Source: Coccinella septempunctata
Lineage: Eukaryota > Arthropoda > Insecta > Coleoptera > Coccinellidae
Reading direction: 5' to 3'
Length of the DNA stretch: 64,000 nt
Assembly: GCF_907165205.1 (NCBI RefSeq)
Contig: NC_058190.1
Span: forward strand, 6,208,001-6,272,000
A program made the position numbers and the translations under genes. The notes below the pieces were generated by a model. The model searched no databases. It saw only the letters and a list, made by a program, of their open reading frames with translations, and was not told the DNA's origin. Position 1 is the stretch's first letter; the number at the start of each line of letters is the position of its first letter. Below are positions 23,901 through 38,900 of this stretch, piece after piece.

Positions 23901-26900
23901 AAGGGGATATCGCACAAGATGAACGCAAGGAAGGGGGATATTTCGGGAATGTTGGAGGTTAGAGTGTAGGCGATAGATTTCTTCAAATTGTCGAATATGA
24001 GACGTCCCTCTTCTACTCCAGTGACGATCGAAGCGAAATTATCATCGAGGAGTATCATATCAGCTGCCTGTTTCGACACGTCAGAGCCAGATATACCCAT
24101 AGCAACACCAATGTCGGCCTTCTTGAGAGCAGGCGAGTCGTTGACACCATCACCTAGTAAAATCATATCATCATTATTTTGATCTTTGATGTTTTTAATT
24201 TAGTTAAGAATGCCATACCCAACGCTAAACAGAAAATCCGTTTAGCTACTGTACTCTACAGATCTCCACTTTGAAAGCAGTTCTGTTACAGAACAAGATT
24301 GAAAGTAGATCTGCCTTCAAAGTAGAGATAAGTTGGCTTCTACCTAGAGGATTTACAAGCGCTTAAAGCACGACCCTCATGAGTTCGTACATGGAGAATG
24401 GAAAGAGTTTCTGAGTTAGTAAAAACTCTCATTGAAACACCAAACATCTTCTCAGTCTCTCGATGTAAACAAACAACTTGAATTTAGTTGCGAAATTGTC
24501 ATCATGTAAAGTAATCTAAATGAAATGAATCTACTTATTTGATTATCTTGCGGAATGATGAAATTAACTGAATGATTTTTTTCTGAAATCATCCCTTTTT
24601 ACGCTATTATACAAGGTGATTCACCGCGATGAGCTATAAGACCTTTACTGAGAACCAATAATAATGAATGAACTTTATCCCTTGAATATTTTCAAACCTC
24701 TGCAACTTTCGGTTTTACTACCATATACATATAGACGTGGACTGTGCCACCCCTTTATATCTATGCATGAAATACGGTCAAAAAGAGTGACAGAGAAACG
24801 CACGTCGGGCATGCAGTTGTCTTTTTTCAGAATTTTGATTGGTCGCCACTCACCTCTATGGGAATAAAAAAAAAGACAGGTAAATGCCCGACGATCATTT
24901 CTCTCTTTCTATAAAAAAGACATTTTCTTGCCGACATTGCTCAGTCCATGTCTCTATGTCTATGATCACAACTTGGATAAAACCCAGTTTTCTCAAAAAA
25001 ATCTCTGCAATATTCATTTCTTCCATCATGTAGTATTATAACACTGTTTGCTGTTTGAAGGTTAGGTTAGGTTTGTAGGTTGTACACGATGTTTATATGA
25101 GAAGATCATAAAGTTGGTTAAATCGCATTAGTCGAAAATTTGAATTATAACCTATAATTTTTATTACTCCAGTCGATTGTACGTAAAACCCAAAAGTGGG
25201 TTACAAGAACAAACACTATAGTTTATAGTTTCATGAAATCTTTCAGTTATCAAAGAAAAGGTTGGAATTTCGAAAAAAAAACCATTTAAAAATGATTGTT
25301 TTTATTGAAAACTCATTATTGTTAATTTTTGACTTCTAAAAATAACAGAAAAAAAAATTAAATTTTATGTTCCGATGAATGAATTTGGCATTTCATGTAT
25401 AATTGTATCTAAGGAATTGTTTGTTACGATTCAATTCATCAACAATTCATAAAGTGTCCAAATAATTCTTTGAAACATGATATTTTCGTTGTTCTCTATG
25501 GTTTGGGGATGTCAACTAATAATCAAGCAGATCTAAATGACTCTTTTCTATATTTCAAGTTTTTCTTTGATATGCAGGGTATTTTTAAATTGATTTGAAA
25601 GATCTCAATGGGTGATTGTTAAACAAAAAATTAAGGGGGTCTTTTAATTATACACATTTTTGTTCTACACCCATTTCCCTCCAAATTACAGCTCTTTACA
25701 ATTTGGTAGAAAAAATTGTTTTTATTCAATATATCCACTTTGGAAAAATTTAGTAAAGTGAAATTTAGCAGGTATCTGAGGCTAATAACATGGCAGTTTT
25801 TGAGTGTTTTTGTTACCCTAAAATGTAATCACAAGGGGCTGAAAAAAAAGACCCTTAATATTTTGTATCAAAACTTTTTAATGCATCTATATCTTCCTAT
25901 TAGAAATATTGATTTAAAAAGACAGACTCAATCTGCAACTTTTTTATATTCTGACTTTTTATCATGAAGTTGTTAGTTTGATCATAAAAAAATTAAATAC
26001 TGCTCAGACTATTTACCCTAAATTCACAGAGAGGTTATCATTTATTGAACTATTGAAGAAAAATCAAGTTAGCGAATAGTTTCATTGTCCTGATTTCTTC
26101 AATTTAGAAACAGCCTGTATATGGAAGTTTCCATATAAGGTACAAGATTTATTTAGGTAAACCCTCTATTTTTTAGGGAGAATCGACTGAAACGATAAAA
26201 AATATGGGTTATAATTTGAAAATCGCGAGTTTTGATTGATATGATTTGTCCAACTCAATGATCTACTCAAAAACATTCTGTACATTTAAGGTCCTAACAT
26301 CAAACAGTGCTATAATACTTATTGATGAAAAAATTGAGGTAGTTTTTTTTTTGAAGGAAACCTCCTCAGCAGAAATATCCCAGAAAGTGTGGCCTATTGT
26401 TTTCACCATTTTTTATAAAAATCCCAATAACTCATAAACCGCTGACTCACAACCCAAGATATGGCATACTACTGAAATTGCCATATGCCATTTGAAATAA
26501 GAAAGTAGTAGGCTAAAAAATTGTGATTAGTTTTCCGGAAACAACCAATAGGACAACGAGGTGAATACATAACATAAATAAAATGAAATAAAAAAATCAT
26601 CATAATTAACAAGAAGAAAAATTTCTAAAAAGGGATCCGAAATTCTGGCAAAATTAAAAAAAAATTCGGAAACGGTTGGATTGATTCTGATCAAAATCGA
26701 TCACGAGCAGAATTTTACACCGATTGATTCAAAATTGCGAAACGTCGCGTGCTATTTAGCTATTTATCGAGTTATTTCAATAACTCGAAAACCGCTTCTC
26801 CGATATCCGCCAAAACCAATAGCTTTTCGGCAACGTGAATTCGCACAGTCCTGCCAAAATTTAGCTGGATAGCTTCAAAACCAAACAGAAAACTTTTTTA

Positions 26901-29900
26901 GGGATTCTGAATCTACTTCTCTCTCAAAAATATAAGGGGGTGCCTAACATTATAACAACCTAACCTAACCTAACCTAACATTATAACAAGCGCTTATGTG
27001 CAGCGCAGGAGCTGGCACTTGTTCATGAAAATTTTCACTCACCAGTTACAGCTACAATAGCTCCCATTCTCTGGCAACCCTCGACGATGATAAGCTTCTG
27101 TTGCGGTGAAGTCCTGGCGAACACAATTTCGGTGTGGTATCTGAGAATCTCATCCAGTTGTTCAGATGACAGGTCTCTCAAATCGGAACCGTGAATAACA
27201 GCCGCCTTGGCTTCTCTCGGATTAACCTCGGAAACGGGGATGTTGAGCCTTTGAGCGATATCCTCCACAGTTTCGTTTCCTTCCGATATAATTCCAACGG
27301 ATTTGGCGATGGCCTTGGCGGTGATCGGGTGATCTCCAGTCACCATGATGACCTTGATTCCGGCGCTTCGACATTTGGCGACGGCGTCAGGTACGGCCGC
27401 CCTTGGAGGATCGATCATCGACATCAGTCCGACGAATCTCAAACCGTCAATTGGGAAATTGGGATCGTCCGAATTGAATTTGAAACCGAGCGGAAACTTG
27501 TCGCTGGGCAGCATGTAGTCGCAGAAACCCAGCACTCTCTCGCCCAAGCCTCCTAGTTCCAGGTACGCATTGTTGAACGCTTCTTTCATCTCTTCATCGA
27601 GAACCTTCTCCTTTCCGCAGATGAATATCGTGCTGCATCTTTCCAATATCCTCTCAGGCGCCCCCTTCATCACCATCAGATGGCGAGGATCGCTGTTATC
27701 TTCGGTCTCATGGATGGAAACTTGGTATTTATTTGTCGAATTGAATGGAACCTCGCAAACTTTCTTGTTCTTCCTACGGAAGGACATGACGTCACCAAGA
27801 GCCAATTCCATACATTTGAGCAAGGCTGCTTCAGAAGCGTCACCGTTAACGTCACGTTTCAATATTGGTACATTATCTTGACCTGGTTTGAATTCGGCCC
27901 TGTTACACAGAGTGGCGATTCGAGATAAGGCCTTGAAACCTGGACTGGTCCTGTCGTACTGCACACCAGACTGATCCTCTGTGGTATCTGCTTCAATAAT
28001 TTGATTATCGAACCACATATGCGCTACAGTCATCCTGTTTTGTGTCAAGGTTCCAGTCTTATCCGAACATATCGTGCTAGTTGATCCCAGAGTTTCAACG
28101 GCTTCCAGATTCTTCACCAGACAGTTCTTCGAAGCCATTCTCTTCGCAGTAAGTGTTAAACATACAGTTACAGTAGCCAGTAGACCCTCTGGTACGTTGG
28201 CCACGATGATACCGATAAGGAAGATAACAGCGTCCAACCAGTGATATCCTAAGATGAATGCGATGATGAAAAATGTAACTCCTAAAAATACGGCTACACC
28301 AGTGATGAGTTGGATGAAATGGTGGATTTCTTTGGCAATGGGAGTTTCGCCAGTGTCCAGACCGGAGGCGAGACCGGCTATTCTGCCCATTACAGTATTG
28401 TCGCCACAACTTATAACAACGCCTTTGGCAGTGCCCTCGACAGCGTTCGTAGAAAAGAATGCTAAATTTTTGGTTTCCAATGGATTTTCGTGGGTGAATT
28501 CGGGACTACGACTCTGAGGTTCGGATTCGCCAGTCAATGAGGAATTGTCAACTTTGAAACCTCGCGATTCGACGATTCTGATGTCGGCTGGGATCCTATC
28601 GCCGAATTTCACTTCGACCACGTCACCGAGTACCAAGTCCTCTGCACGGAGGGTGAGCTTTTCTCCTTCCCTAAGTACAGTCGCGAACTGGGGTACCATG
28701 TTCTTGAAGGACTCCATAATTTTCGAACTTTTACTTTCTTGATAATATGAAAATATACCTGGAAGAAAAAATATCATCAAGGAATTTATCAATTTACTAA
28801 TGGAAAATCATTAAGAACTGACTGCACCGCTTAAGCTCAACAAGACCCGTTTGCACCAGTACCCCTTAAAAGGAGTACTTAACTAACGTCGTTCAAAGTT
28901 AATGGATGCTTAACCCTCTAATGCCCAATTTTTTTTTTTTCTTTTTTAAAATCATTTCCTTATTGTTTCAAATTAGCTTATGTATAATCCACATCTTTTT
29001 TACGCAAATAGTTAACTGATTTACATTAACACCTGTACTCACTAAATGAAGCCATACTGAAGGCGGACATGGGCAGAATAATTTTTTATCCACTTATATG
29101 CAACCAGTCTCAAGGCGGACTTGGGTATTAGAGGGTTAATTTTATTTCCAATTGCGTGACTGTGGCTTAACAGAATCCTAAGTAAGGGGCCCTTAAGTTT
29201 TTCTATCTAGTGATATTTCAGTTTTTTATTTGGGTGCAACTTCATCCTAGTCCAATAAGGCCATTTCATTGGCTGGCCGGTTGCAGATGACCGCTGTCAT
29301 TTCATTAACCTAACTTTACTGTCCTGTCAGTCAGTTTAAAGTAAATTATAATATTATTATCAAAGAGTAATAACTTTTTATAATTGAATTAGCATTATTA
29401 TTGGATATTCTAATAAAAGGTACCCAAGTTTATATAAGTACAACACTTTCTTAGTAAGGTCTTATGCGAATTTGTTATATCAATGTTGAAGATAAACATG
29501 AAGAAACTGTCCTTGTTAGTACGAATACGGTGAATGATTGCAAAGCAGGTGGTGGTAATCTACAAAGGGCACCCAACTTCTCCATAGAAGTAAAATGTTT
29601 ATTGCATTGCTATGATTTGAGACTCAAAATTGAAAATAAAAAGACTGATGGCATTACAATAAAGGCAAAAGAAAAGTCTTGGTATTCAGTAATGAATTCA
29701 TTCGATTCTCGAAATCAATGAAAAATGGGTTTTGCAGCCAGTTCAACAAATTATTTTAGGTTAGAATCCCGCCCTCAAATATACAGGGTTAGGCTTCCAT
29801 AGCTGACAAACCAGACGTTTTCGTGCCTGCTGAACACAGGGGTGAAAATAACCCTAAGGTTCCTTCTGAAAAATGTAAGGTTTCAAACTGTGTACATCAT

Positions 29901-32900
29901 CATGGAAAGAAATACAGGATGTTACCTTTGAAAAAAATCGAAAAAAAAAAAACAATTTGAAATTCTTCATATTTGGACATTGATAACGAACACTCTGTAT
30001 AAGAGAGGTTGATCATTTAAGAACGATGACTAGGCAAATTCTTAAGTTGAAAGAAATCCTGATCAAATTCATGTTTCTGTCGCTTCTGGAAATCCGTAAA
30101 GGGCTTTTACCGAAATACTGTTTCGTCGAAATTTTGCAGTTTTTTCTGAATAAGATCCGTACCGTTGGAAAAATTTCCCTAATATTTCGCATCATGGTAG
30201 AGGTATTGAAGAGCATTGAAAATATGCAAAAATATAAGGGGTGTTCCATTTGCAAAATCACTCATTTGTTATTTGGGAACACCCTGTATACTAGAAAATA
30301 ATTTCCTGAGATGCAGAATTGAAAGTACAAAGGGAATGCTTCCCAACTAAATTCCTAAAACGTCTGGTTTGGCAGCTATGGAAGCGTAACACACTATTGA
30401 AGGACCCTGTATAAGAGGTCATCACAGGAGCACTTAAATTTCAGGTTAGCTTTAGCCATTTAAATGTCAGTTAACAGCTGGTGCAACGTAATTTAAGTTA
30501 AGGGTTCATTTTAAGGGACACTTAACACTAAATGTGTTCGGTGCAAACGGGTCTAAGTCTTAAAATGGAATAGAATTTCAAATATGTACAATGTATGAGT
30601 GGCATTAAATTGAGAACACCCAATAATGATTGGAATATTGTAATTACAAGTATGTACTAAGTACCAAAAGGATAGACACTCTTGGCAGAAGCACATGATC
30701 TTCCATCCTAAAATCAGAATTCACGAATTGGATTTTTTTATAAAAAATTATTGAGATTTATATTTGATGTATCTCATCGGGAGGACAAGGTGGCCGCGGC
30801 AACAAATTGACTGTCGTCAAAATGTACCAAACTAATTCTGGCTACATACGGTCGTACATTATCTTGTAAAAAATGGGGGCTGGACAATTCCAAATATAAG
30901 GTAGAACATGTGGTTCCATCACCTCCTGAATGTAATGTACGGTGGTCATGTTATCTTCGATGAATAGCAAAAGAGACCTTCACATCTATACATTACATAT
31001 TGCTACAAGCAATAGCCCCACATACTATAATTCCGACAGTGTGGTGCACATGCTTTTCCAAACAAAATTGAGGATCTCTTCTCTCACCACACCCTTGCAC
31101 GCTCATCATGTATGCCGAAACAAAATCTGGATTCATCACTAAAGGTAATGTTCTATTTAATTTCCGTTCTCTGCACGAAGTCAGTCGAACACTTCGGTGC
31201 CTAGGAGTGAGAGGTTAGACAAACTAGGGACGGTGTAAAGTAAGTCCAAAACTTCTGACCAGGCGATAAACAGTTCGCTTTGCTCTGCACACCATTGGTC
31301 CGAAATTTACTTTGTGGACGTGAAGCGATCCCGTAGAGCAAAAGCCTAAGGCGGCGATCTTGAAGTGGGGGTACTTCTTTTGACAAGTTATATAACTCTA
31401 GATTCAATACTGGGTGTTTTGTTTCCTAAGTCACTCAGTATTTATCCAATTGAATATTTTTACATACCTGTAACGATAACAACGGCAGCTAATACGACGC
31501 CAAGATATAAATTATCATCAGCTGGTTCTTCTACAGTAGTGGCTTGGATAGAATATGCTATGAAGCAAAGTATAGCACCAATCCATAATAATAGGGCGAA
31601 ACCACCGAATAGATTCTTACAAAATTTCACCCATTCGGGGGTTTGTTTGGGGGGCGTGAGGGCGTTTGGACCGTCCCGTTCGAGGTTTTCTTTCGCTTTT
31701 GCGTGACTGAGGCCCTGAAAAGAGAAAGAAATCAATTATATTAGTATATCCTACATTTTGTCCTGCTTTCATTTTGGATGTCATTTTTCTGGTTATCACA
31801 AATTGTAGTTAGATATTTGAAAACTAAATTATGTAAGGAATTAATAAATGAATTCAATGGATCTAATAATATATTGATCCTCAGATGCATAAACACCTAA
31901 CGATAAAAATATCACAAAATGTTACTTGCCGAATCGAGCAAGCTGCGCACCCTTATTCAGGGTACCAACAAAACAAAAAGTCAATTAAACGATTTAATGG
32001 GACAATCTCTCGTACACCATTGGGTTGATTAGAAAAAGCTGTACCTTAAAAACATCTGTCTTCGAACTTGAAAGCTCAAAAACACTGTCATCATGATGTA
32101 AAATTCCCATTAGTTGTCTGTTTTAGTTTATTTGAGGTGTGGGCCCTGAGCTTGGAACATACATAGATGGAATGGAAAATGAACATTTGTAAGAAAGTAT
32201 AAAAATTCATCCATGTAACGGCACTGCTTGGATAGAGGTAAGCAGCCTTCGTTGACTTGAGTAGAGCTTTTGACGCCATTGATATCAAAACGCATTTTAT
32301 CGAAGAAGCTCAAAAAAATGGGTAAACAAGATCCAGGTTACAGACTTCTCAAATCCTCTTAGATCAACCGAAATATGTGTGTCTTGATACGATTCATTAT
32401 ATATCGGAAAAGATCCACACATACACGACAGGAAGAAATACACCAGGATATGAAATCGTTTTAATTTATGGTTGAGAAACAGCAAACTGTTACTTAACAA
32501 AGAAAGACAGTATTCATCAAATAAAAACAAGAGCCATTACATTGTTCATCAACAATAGACCGATGTCGCCGATAAGACCAGTCGATCATCTAAAATTCTT
32601 AGTTTGTATCAAACAGAATATCTTCAATGGGATCTTCATATTCCAAAAACTTTTGAAAAGCTTGGCCTTATTGGTGCATTTACAAGAGTAAGAAACTGAT
32701 GGATGTAGAAAACTCCCCCACTCAGCACATATTCATACACATATTACTTGTGTGTAATTTGGGGGAATACATCTGAAATAAACATAGGAGAAATACTGTA
32801 AGACCTATACGTTCTTCCCTGTGACATACCAACAACTGTGTTATACAGGAATTCACAGTTGACGAAACTCGATAAAATACCTACTCGCTCTCTTAAATGT

Positions 32901-35900
32901 TCGATGGTGTTTCTTTCATAGCGATTGGAAAAAATGAATTTGAGAAATGCCAAAAATTTCCCCTTTTTTAGTCAATTCTCGCTTATTTGGGGGTCTTCTA
33001 AGGGGGCAAAAGTGCTCACTGCGGATAATTCGATCCTTCGTAATGAAATATAGGCGGTTTGTGTCCCGCGAAAGCACTTTGTGCAAGCTCCCAACGTTTT
33101 GCTCCTTTTGCTGTCACAAAGCACCTTATTCGTATATTATATTTAGTATATAGAGATCAAGAAAAAGAAGATAACAGTTTGAGGTAAATTCAAAAGCACC
33201 TTATGCGTTCTTTTACAGTATGCACCTAGAATTATCGAGCAATGGCGTTTGTCATCGATGCTGAATATAAACACAACAGGGACCAATAAATTCTCTGGAA
33301 TAAGCAGATTGTAATGAAGTTTCTAATGGCGTGCAAAAGTCTAATCGAGGAAAACTTTAGACGAAGTACAAGTTCTGAAACTATATGAACGTCAACATCT
33401 AGATTCTAGGGCACTTGAAGTAATAACAGGCCTCACAAATATTCTTCCAGTGGTAGACATATCAGCCCATGGGACCATTTTCTAAACATCTAAGCAAGGT
33501 TTAAGTGTAATAAGAGAAATAAGAATTACAGAGCCTAACTTATTTCTCATCAGAGATCAAGGGAATGAGCACGAAAACACCTTTTCTACCTACGATGCCA
33601 AAAAGCAAAAGAGGCTGGTGAAGGAAATTTACAACTGACTCTCACTGGATTGCCGCCCCATGAATCACCTTATGAAAATGGAAAAAACTCCATTCCATAT
33701 CACCTTTGGTTCTAGAGTGCTTGTAAGAGCAAGGAACTAACTTTCTTGAAGCCATCCGAGATGCATGATTTTATTAGAACCCTGAAATTGGATGGCAAGC
33801 TTTAGATGATTTAGCGATAAGAAAAGCTCTGATGGGGAGCACAATAGACTTCAGGGTTGCATTGCAGTGTTACTTCTATGTCTATTCTCTATTAAACCAA
33901 CAAAACAAAATAAATCAGTGTCAATCAATCTTACTGCTCGGAAGCTATCTCTGTACCAATGGATAATTCTAAATCTAGAATCGAAAATAGGTTCACAAAT
34001 AGGTCGTAATTGATGATTTAATATTTTCTCCCAACCTTAAAGGTATACAGGATGGTCCAGATTATAACCAAGAAATTTTAACCGCGTATTCTACATCAAA
34101 AATAAGCCCTAGTTCGTCATATAAACATATGTCGAGAAATGTTTCCTCTCCGAGATACGGGGTGTTAAAATTATAGAAAAAAAAATGTTTTTCATTTATA
34201 ACTTTCACACTGCTTGAAATATTTTTATGAAATTTGAGAAATAGGTTTTGAGCGTCAAGGAGCACTTTTTGCATAATATCATTTCTTTTATATTCTACCA
34301 GTGGCGTCCGTACTGCAGCGAGACTGAATATTTTCAGATAAAAAAATGATACGCCACTGGTTTTCCGACAATAAAAATTACTATTCAAAAGCTTATTTAA
34401 TTTGGAGCAAATTCGGTCTCTTGACTTTTTGCTGTACGTGGCAACATTTCCGGTTAAAAAAATAAAACACATTCTCATGCATGAAGAAATCGCCAGAATT
34501 TGATATGGTAGGTACGAAATAATAATAAAACTATTTTTGCTAAGGCCCGGTACTTTCACGTGCGAATAACTAAATTTATTCGATAGATAAGTCTTATTCT
34601 TAGGATAAGTAAAAGTGCAGTACTTTCAGTTTCAGATAGTGTTATTCATCGAATAAATCTGTCATTGAAACTTAATTAAAAGAGTTTATTTGTCATAGAT
34701 CGAATGTCGGTACGTCATTATTGGTTGAATTTTTTAGATTCTTGATATATGGTTATTCTTTGCATGATTTTCACGAAATATTTGCTTTTTAGTTGGAATT
34801 ATGACAATTTCTACAATGCGGTATCTTATTTTACATTAATCAGTGAAAAGTAGTATACCGTGTTTTCATAGAATTGTTATACGTCGAATGATTTCATCTG
34901 AAAGCACCGAAATAAGGTATCCTTCAGATAAGAAATTATTTGACAGATACTTATTGACATTGAATAAAATTTATTCGTACGTGGAAGTACCGGGCCTAAA
35001 TCAAATTTTGGCGATTTCTTCATGCATGAGAATGTGTTTTATTTTTTCAACCGGAAACGGTGCCTTGTACAGCAAAAAGTCAAGAGACCGAATTTGCTCC
35101 AAGTTGAATAAGCATTTGAATAGTAATTTTTATTGTCGGAAAAACCAGTGGCGTATCATTTTTTTATCTGAAAATATTCAGTCTCGCTGCAGTACGGACG
35201 CCACTGGTAGAATAAAAAAGAAATGATATTATGCAAAAAGTGCTCCTTGACGCTAAATACCTATTTCTCAAATTTCATAAGAATATCTCAAGCAGTGTGA
35301 AAGTTATTAATAAAAAACATTTTTTTTTCTATAATTTTAACACCCCGTATCTCGGAAAGGAAACATTTCTCGATGTATGTTTATAGGACAAACTAGGGCT
35401 TATTTTTGATGTAGAATAGGTGATTAAAATTTCTTGGTGATATGCAATCAACATTTCAATATTCAGTTAACACCCTTCTGCAAGTCAAATATCAACCAGA
35501 ATGGAAAGGAATAGCCGAAAAAAAATCTCTAGAACATATCCAACACATACCAAACTCACACAACTTGGATTCGGAATTAGAATTAAATATTCAGCTCTTG
35601 GTAATTTCATTTAAAGAGAATCAATCAACAACCAAATGGATCTGGTTTCGAAAATGAAATTCCGAGAAACATATTACCCGATACGATTGTCCCACAAATT
35701 GAACCATCAGAGCTCCCGAACGACATAGGGTCAAACCGCTCACTTCATCATTGCAGACCTTTGCCAAATTCCCATTAGCCGCCAAGTAGACCGCATGTAA
35801 TCTGAATTCCAAATGGGAGAGATTGCCCACTAAAGGTCCCCGTATTTACCGTTCCCAATTATACGGTTCACATTATAATTAAAGGGTGTTACCTCAGACT

Positions 35901-38900
35901 CTGTCGGATCCGAATGGTTCTCTCGGAAATTGGAAATTTCGACATCATCAGAACTTTGCTTCCCTTCAATTTGCAAGGACTCTATCGACAATATACAGGG
36001 TGATTCACACCGATGGCCTATTAGAAGTTCATGGAGACGTAGTAAAAATTTTACATGTCGGGATTTTCGACAATGAAATATTTTCAGACTTCTGAAACTT
36101 CTTGTTACACCGGAAACAGCCTACTACTTTCTTACATCAAATGGCACACTTATTTATACCTTTGCATCATTAGAAAGCTGATTTAATAGCAATTTCAACA
36201 GCTAGAGTTTTTCTATCATGTTTTATTACAACACTATTTTTTTAACCGAAATGTACAGGGTATTTATTTAACTCAAAATTTTTTCAAATTACAATATTTT
36301 TTATTATTTCAATCGATTATACTTAGAAAAAGAGGGGAGATGTTTCGATAAATAATTACGAAATTTCATGAATTGTTGATGAATTCTCAAAAATCCAAAC
36401 AAACAATTTATCCGATACAATTCATGAAATGTCAAAATTAGTATCAAATATAAGACTCTTGTTTTTTTTTTGTCGCAGATCGTAGAATAATCAAGCCATT
36501 TCAAATAGGAAAGCAATAGGTGGTGTCCGGGATAACCAGAAGTTGCAGTGATTGTCGAAAATCCCAAAATACAAATTTTCAGCACAAAATTACGATTAGT
36601 TCTTCATGAATGTCTAATAGGCCAAACTAGCCAAACTAGTTATTTTGGAAACACGATAACACCCTGCTCTTTCAAAGGAGAACACTCAATTTTAAATCAT
36701 ATTATGAATCTATATAAGTACATGAAATTATGATTCCGAAATACCCCAATAGTTAAAATTGATCTTTGTGGCTTTTTGGCGTCACTTTTTCTGTCAAATT
36801 TCATCATGATTATAACGATTTAACTACAGGTCATAGCTGTATTTTGGCAAGAACATTTTAAAAATATTTCGTAGATTTTGATAGATATGTATTTCGACGT
36901 TGCAACAGTGACGTTACACGTTTGTCATCATATCTCGATGTCCAAAGCTTTCAAAACTATCCATTTTGGCGAAGATTATGACGTCATACAGAATATATTC
37001 ATGTTCATATTATATCAAAATATATTTTGAAAATATGTATTCTTGAACACAGTTCAACGCCAAAATACGTTCTTGATTTTTTTATTGAAATACCGAAAAT
37101 ATTTGTCAGTTTTTTGGTCCGAACACAAAAATTACCTTTGAAAATGTTAATAAAGCTATTTGTTCCAATGGAAAGCCCTAAACTTTTTTTATTTTTTGGA
37201 TACCGTTATGAGTTATCTGAAGTTTTAGGGAAACATTGAAGGCCTAAAATGAATTGTTGTATTAAGTTCAGGGCATGCCACTCAAAAAATGGAGTTATAG
37301 TGAGCTGCGGGGGAATTGAAAAATCATATATGTATTTGTTTCAAAGATATGTTCTAGTTAAAATCATGAAATTTAATGGTGAAGGCAAAGCCTATAGCTC
37401 AGAATATAAACTGCCTCATATAATAGGGAAATGATTATTGAACTGTAAAAATAATAGATCAAAATGAACAATCAAATTGTCAATGAAATAAAAGAAAACA
37501 ATTGAATCTGCACATCAACCATAAGATGAACACTTTGGACTGACATATAGTGATCGTATGGGCTTTGAACACGTTAAGAGTACAAACAACTTCACAAGGC
37601 AAAAAAGTGAGAAGAAGAGTATTTCGAAATCAGAATTCCATGTAGATTCATAATTTGATATGAAAATTGGGTGTTCCTCTTTGAAAAAGCAGGTCAAGCG
37701 CTAATTTGATCGATTTCGACCAAGTTGGAATCATTCTCCTAAACTCGACGAGAACTGTTAGCTCATCTTGTATATTGAGGAATGAATCAATAAAAATCCC
37801 ATCGTAGTATCTTCATGATCCCCTTCCAAAATAAAACGTAAAAAAAGGTTGTGTTGATAACGATAAACCAATAAAGTTCGGTAAAGTTTGGCTGGTAATT
37901 TGGAGAGATTTTTTCAGATGAAATATGTATGACCTTTTCAAATTTTTTGTTGTATTGAAATCAATGTCGAAATTAGTTCAATACCATCACCGATACTTCC
38001 AACAAAGCAAGGCTATGAATGAAATAATTATTTCGTCCGGCTTTTACATGGAGGGAATCCATTCAAATCCCTAGCCCAAATGTGATTGAATTGAAGCCAT
38101 TGAGAATGCTAAACAACTAAACAACTAAATGATGTACCAACCAAACTCCATCGATTTTCCAAAGGAATTAGTTTCATCACGTTGTAGGAAGAAGTTTTTG
38201 GGACTGAACAGTAAAGAATGAGCAGGCAGTAAATTGGGTTATAGTTAGCGAGAAACATGTTGGAAAAATATAATGAAAATTATAAATCAGAAGTTGGGAC
38301 AAAAGTTGCAGGCTGATATCATATTAACTTATTCCCAGAAGGATACTCTCCAAAAATAAAAATACAATCACGAATAATTTTAAGGTCAAAATTTTTTATA
38401 ATTTCTCAATTCTCTTCAACAGGTCAGTACACAAAAAAGATTACAATTTGGGGTCCCATAATTATCAATAAGTAATATACATAATTCGATAATATTAGAT
38501 ATCTGACGAATTTTATTCATTAAAATGTCTCTTAGATGATATTTATTCAATGAGAACAATTTTACCCTTACTCAAAAGGCAATAACTTTGAGGGAGAGGG
38601 CGAAAGGGGCCTCCAAGAAAACTCCCTTCCTTAATGGTTCGTTCAGAAACCACCTTACTCCTATATTTTAGTTGGTAGTAAGAGAGAAATAGGGTTTTGT
38701 GTCATATCGTTAAGTTGTTTTTTTCTTCTTACTTTCGATAAAACAATCATATTAGGTATTTATGGAAATAGTTGGAATTCCCGACTTTGAACTCGAAATT
38801 CTGTATACAGGGCGAGCCCTTGACACTATTTTAACAGTAGATTCTTGAGATCAAAGAGAAATTGATCAAAATGAATATTTGAACGTTTCGTGAAATGAAA

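Larger units (their letters stand above)
24154..27042 (-). other. Intron of Na+/K+-ATPase alpha
   Basis: It holds a fold-back at 24792-24905, an imperfect stem around 24261-24336 and a short telomere-like array at 26957-26979. The rest is AT-rich without coding signal. Confidence 0.6.
28759..31467 (-). other. Intron of Na+/K+-ATPase alpha with nested transposons
   Basis: 2.7 kb, mostly occupied by a TIR element (28843-30554) with another inserted inside it (29782-30412), and a Tc1-like transposase pseudogene (about 30740-31390). Confidence 0.65.

Noticed and set aside
24261..24336. Imperfect stem considered as a pre-miRNA
   Set aside because: Pairing is interrupted (CCACTTTGAAAGCAG against CTGCCTTCAAAGTAG with a long loop) and there is no other support; kept only as an intron note.
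27191..28742. Open frames on the plus strand across the ATPase central exon
   Set aside because: They are antisense shadows of a long, strongly conserved coding exon.
33300..33720. Protein-like fragments in mixed frames in the 7.6-kb intron
   Set aside because: Possibly a retroelement relic, but no diagnostic motif could be identified, so it is not listed as a feature.
34062..35226. 165- and 127-residue open frames
   Set aside because: They lie in the arms of the fold-back element, are mirror images of each other and show no family motif.
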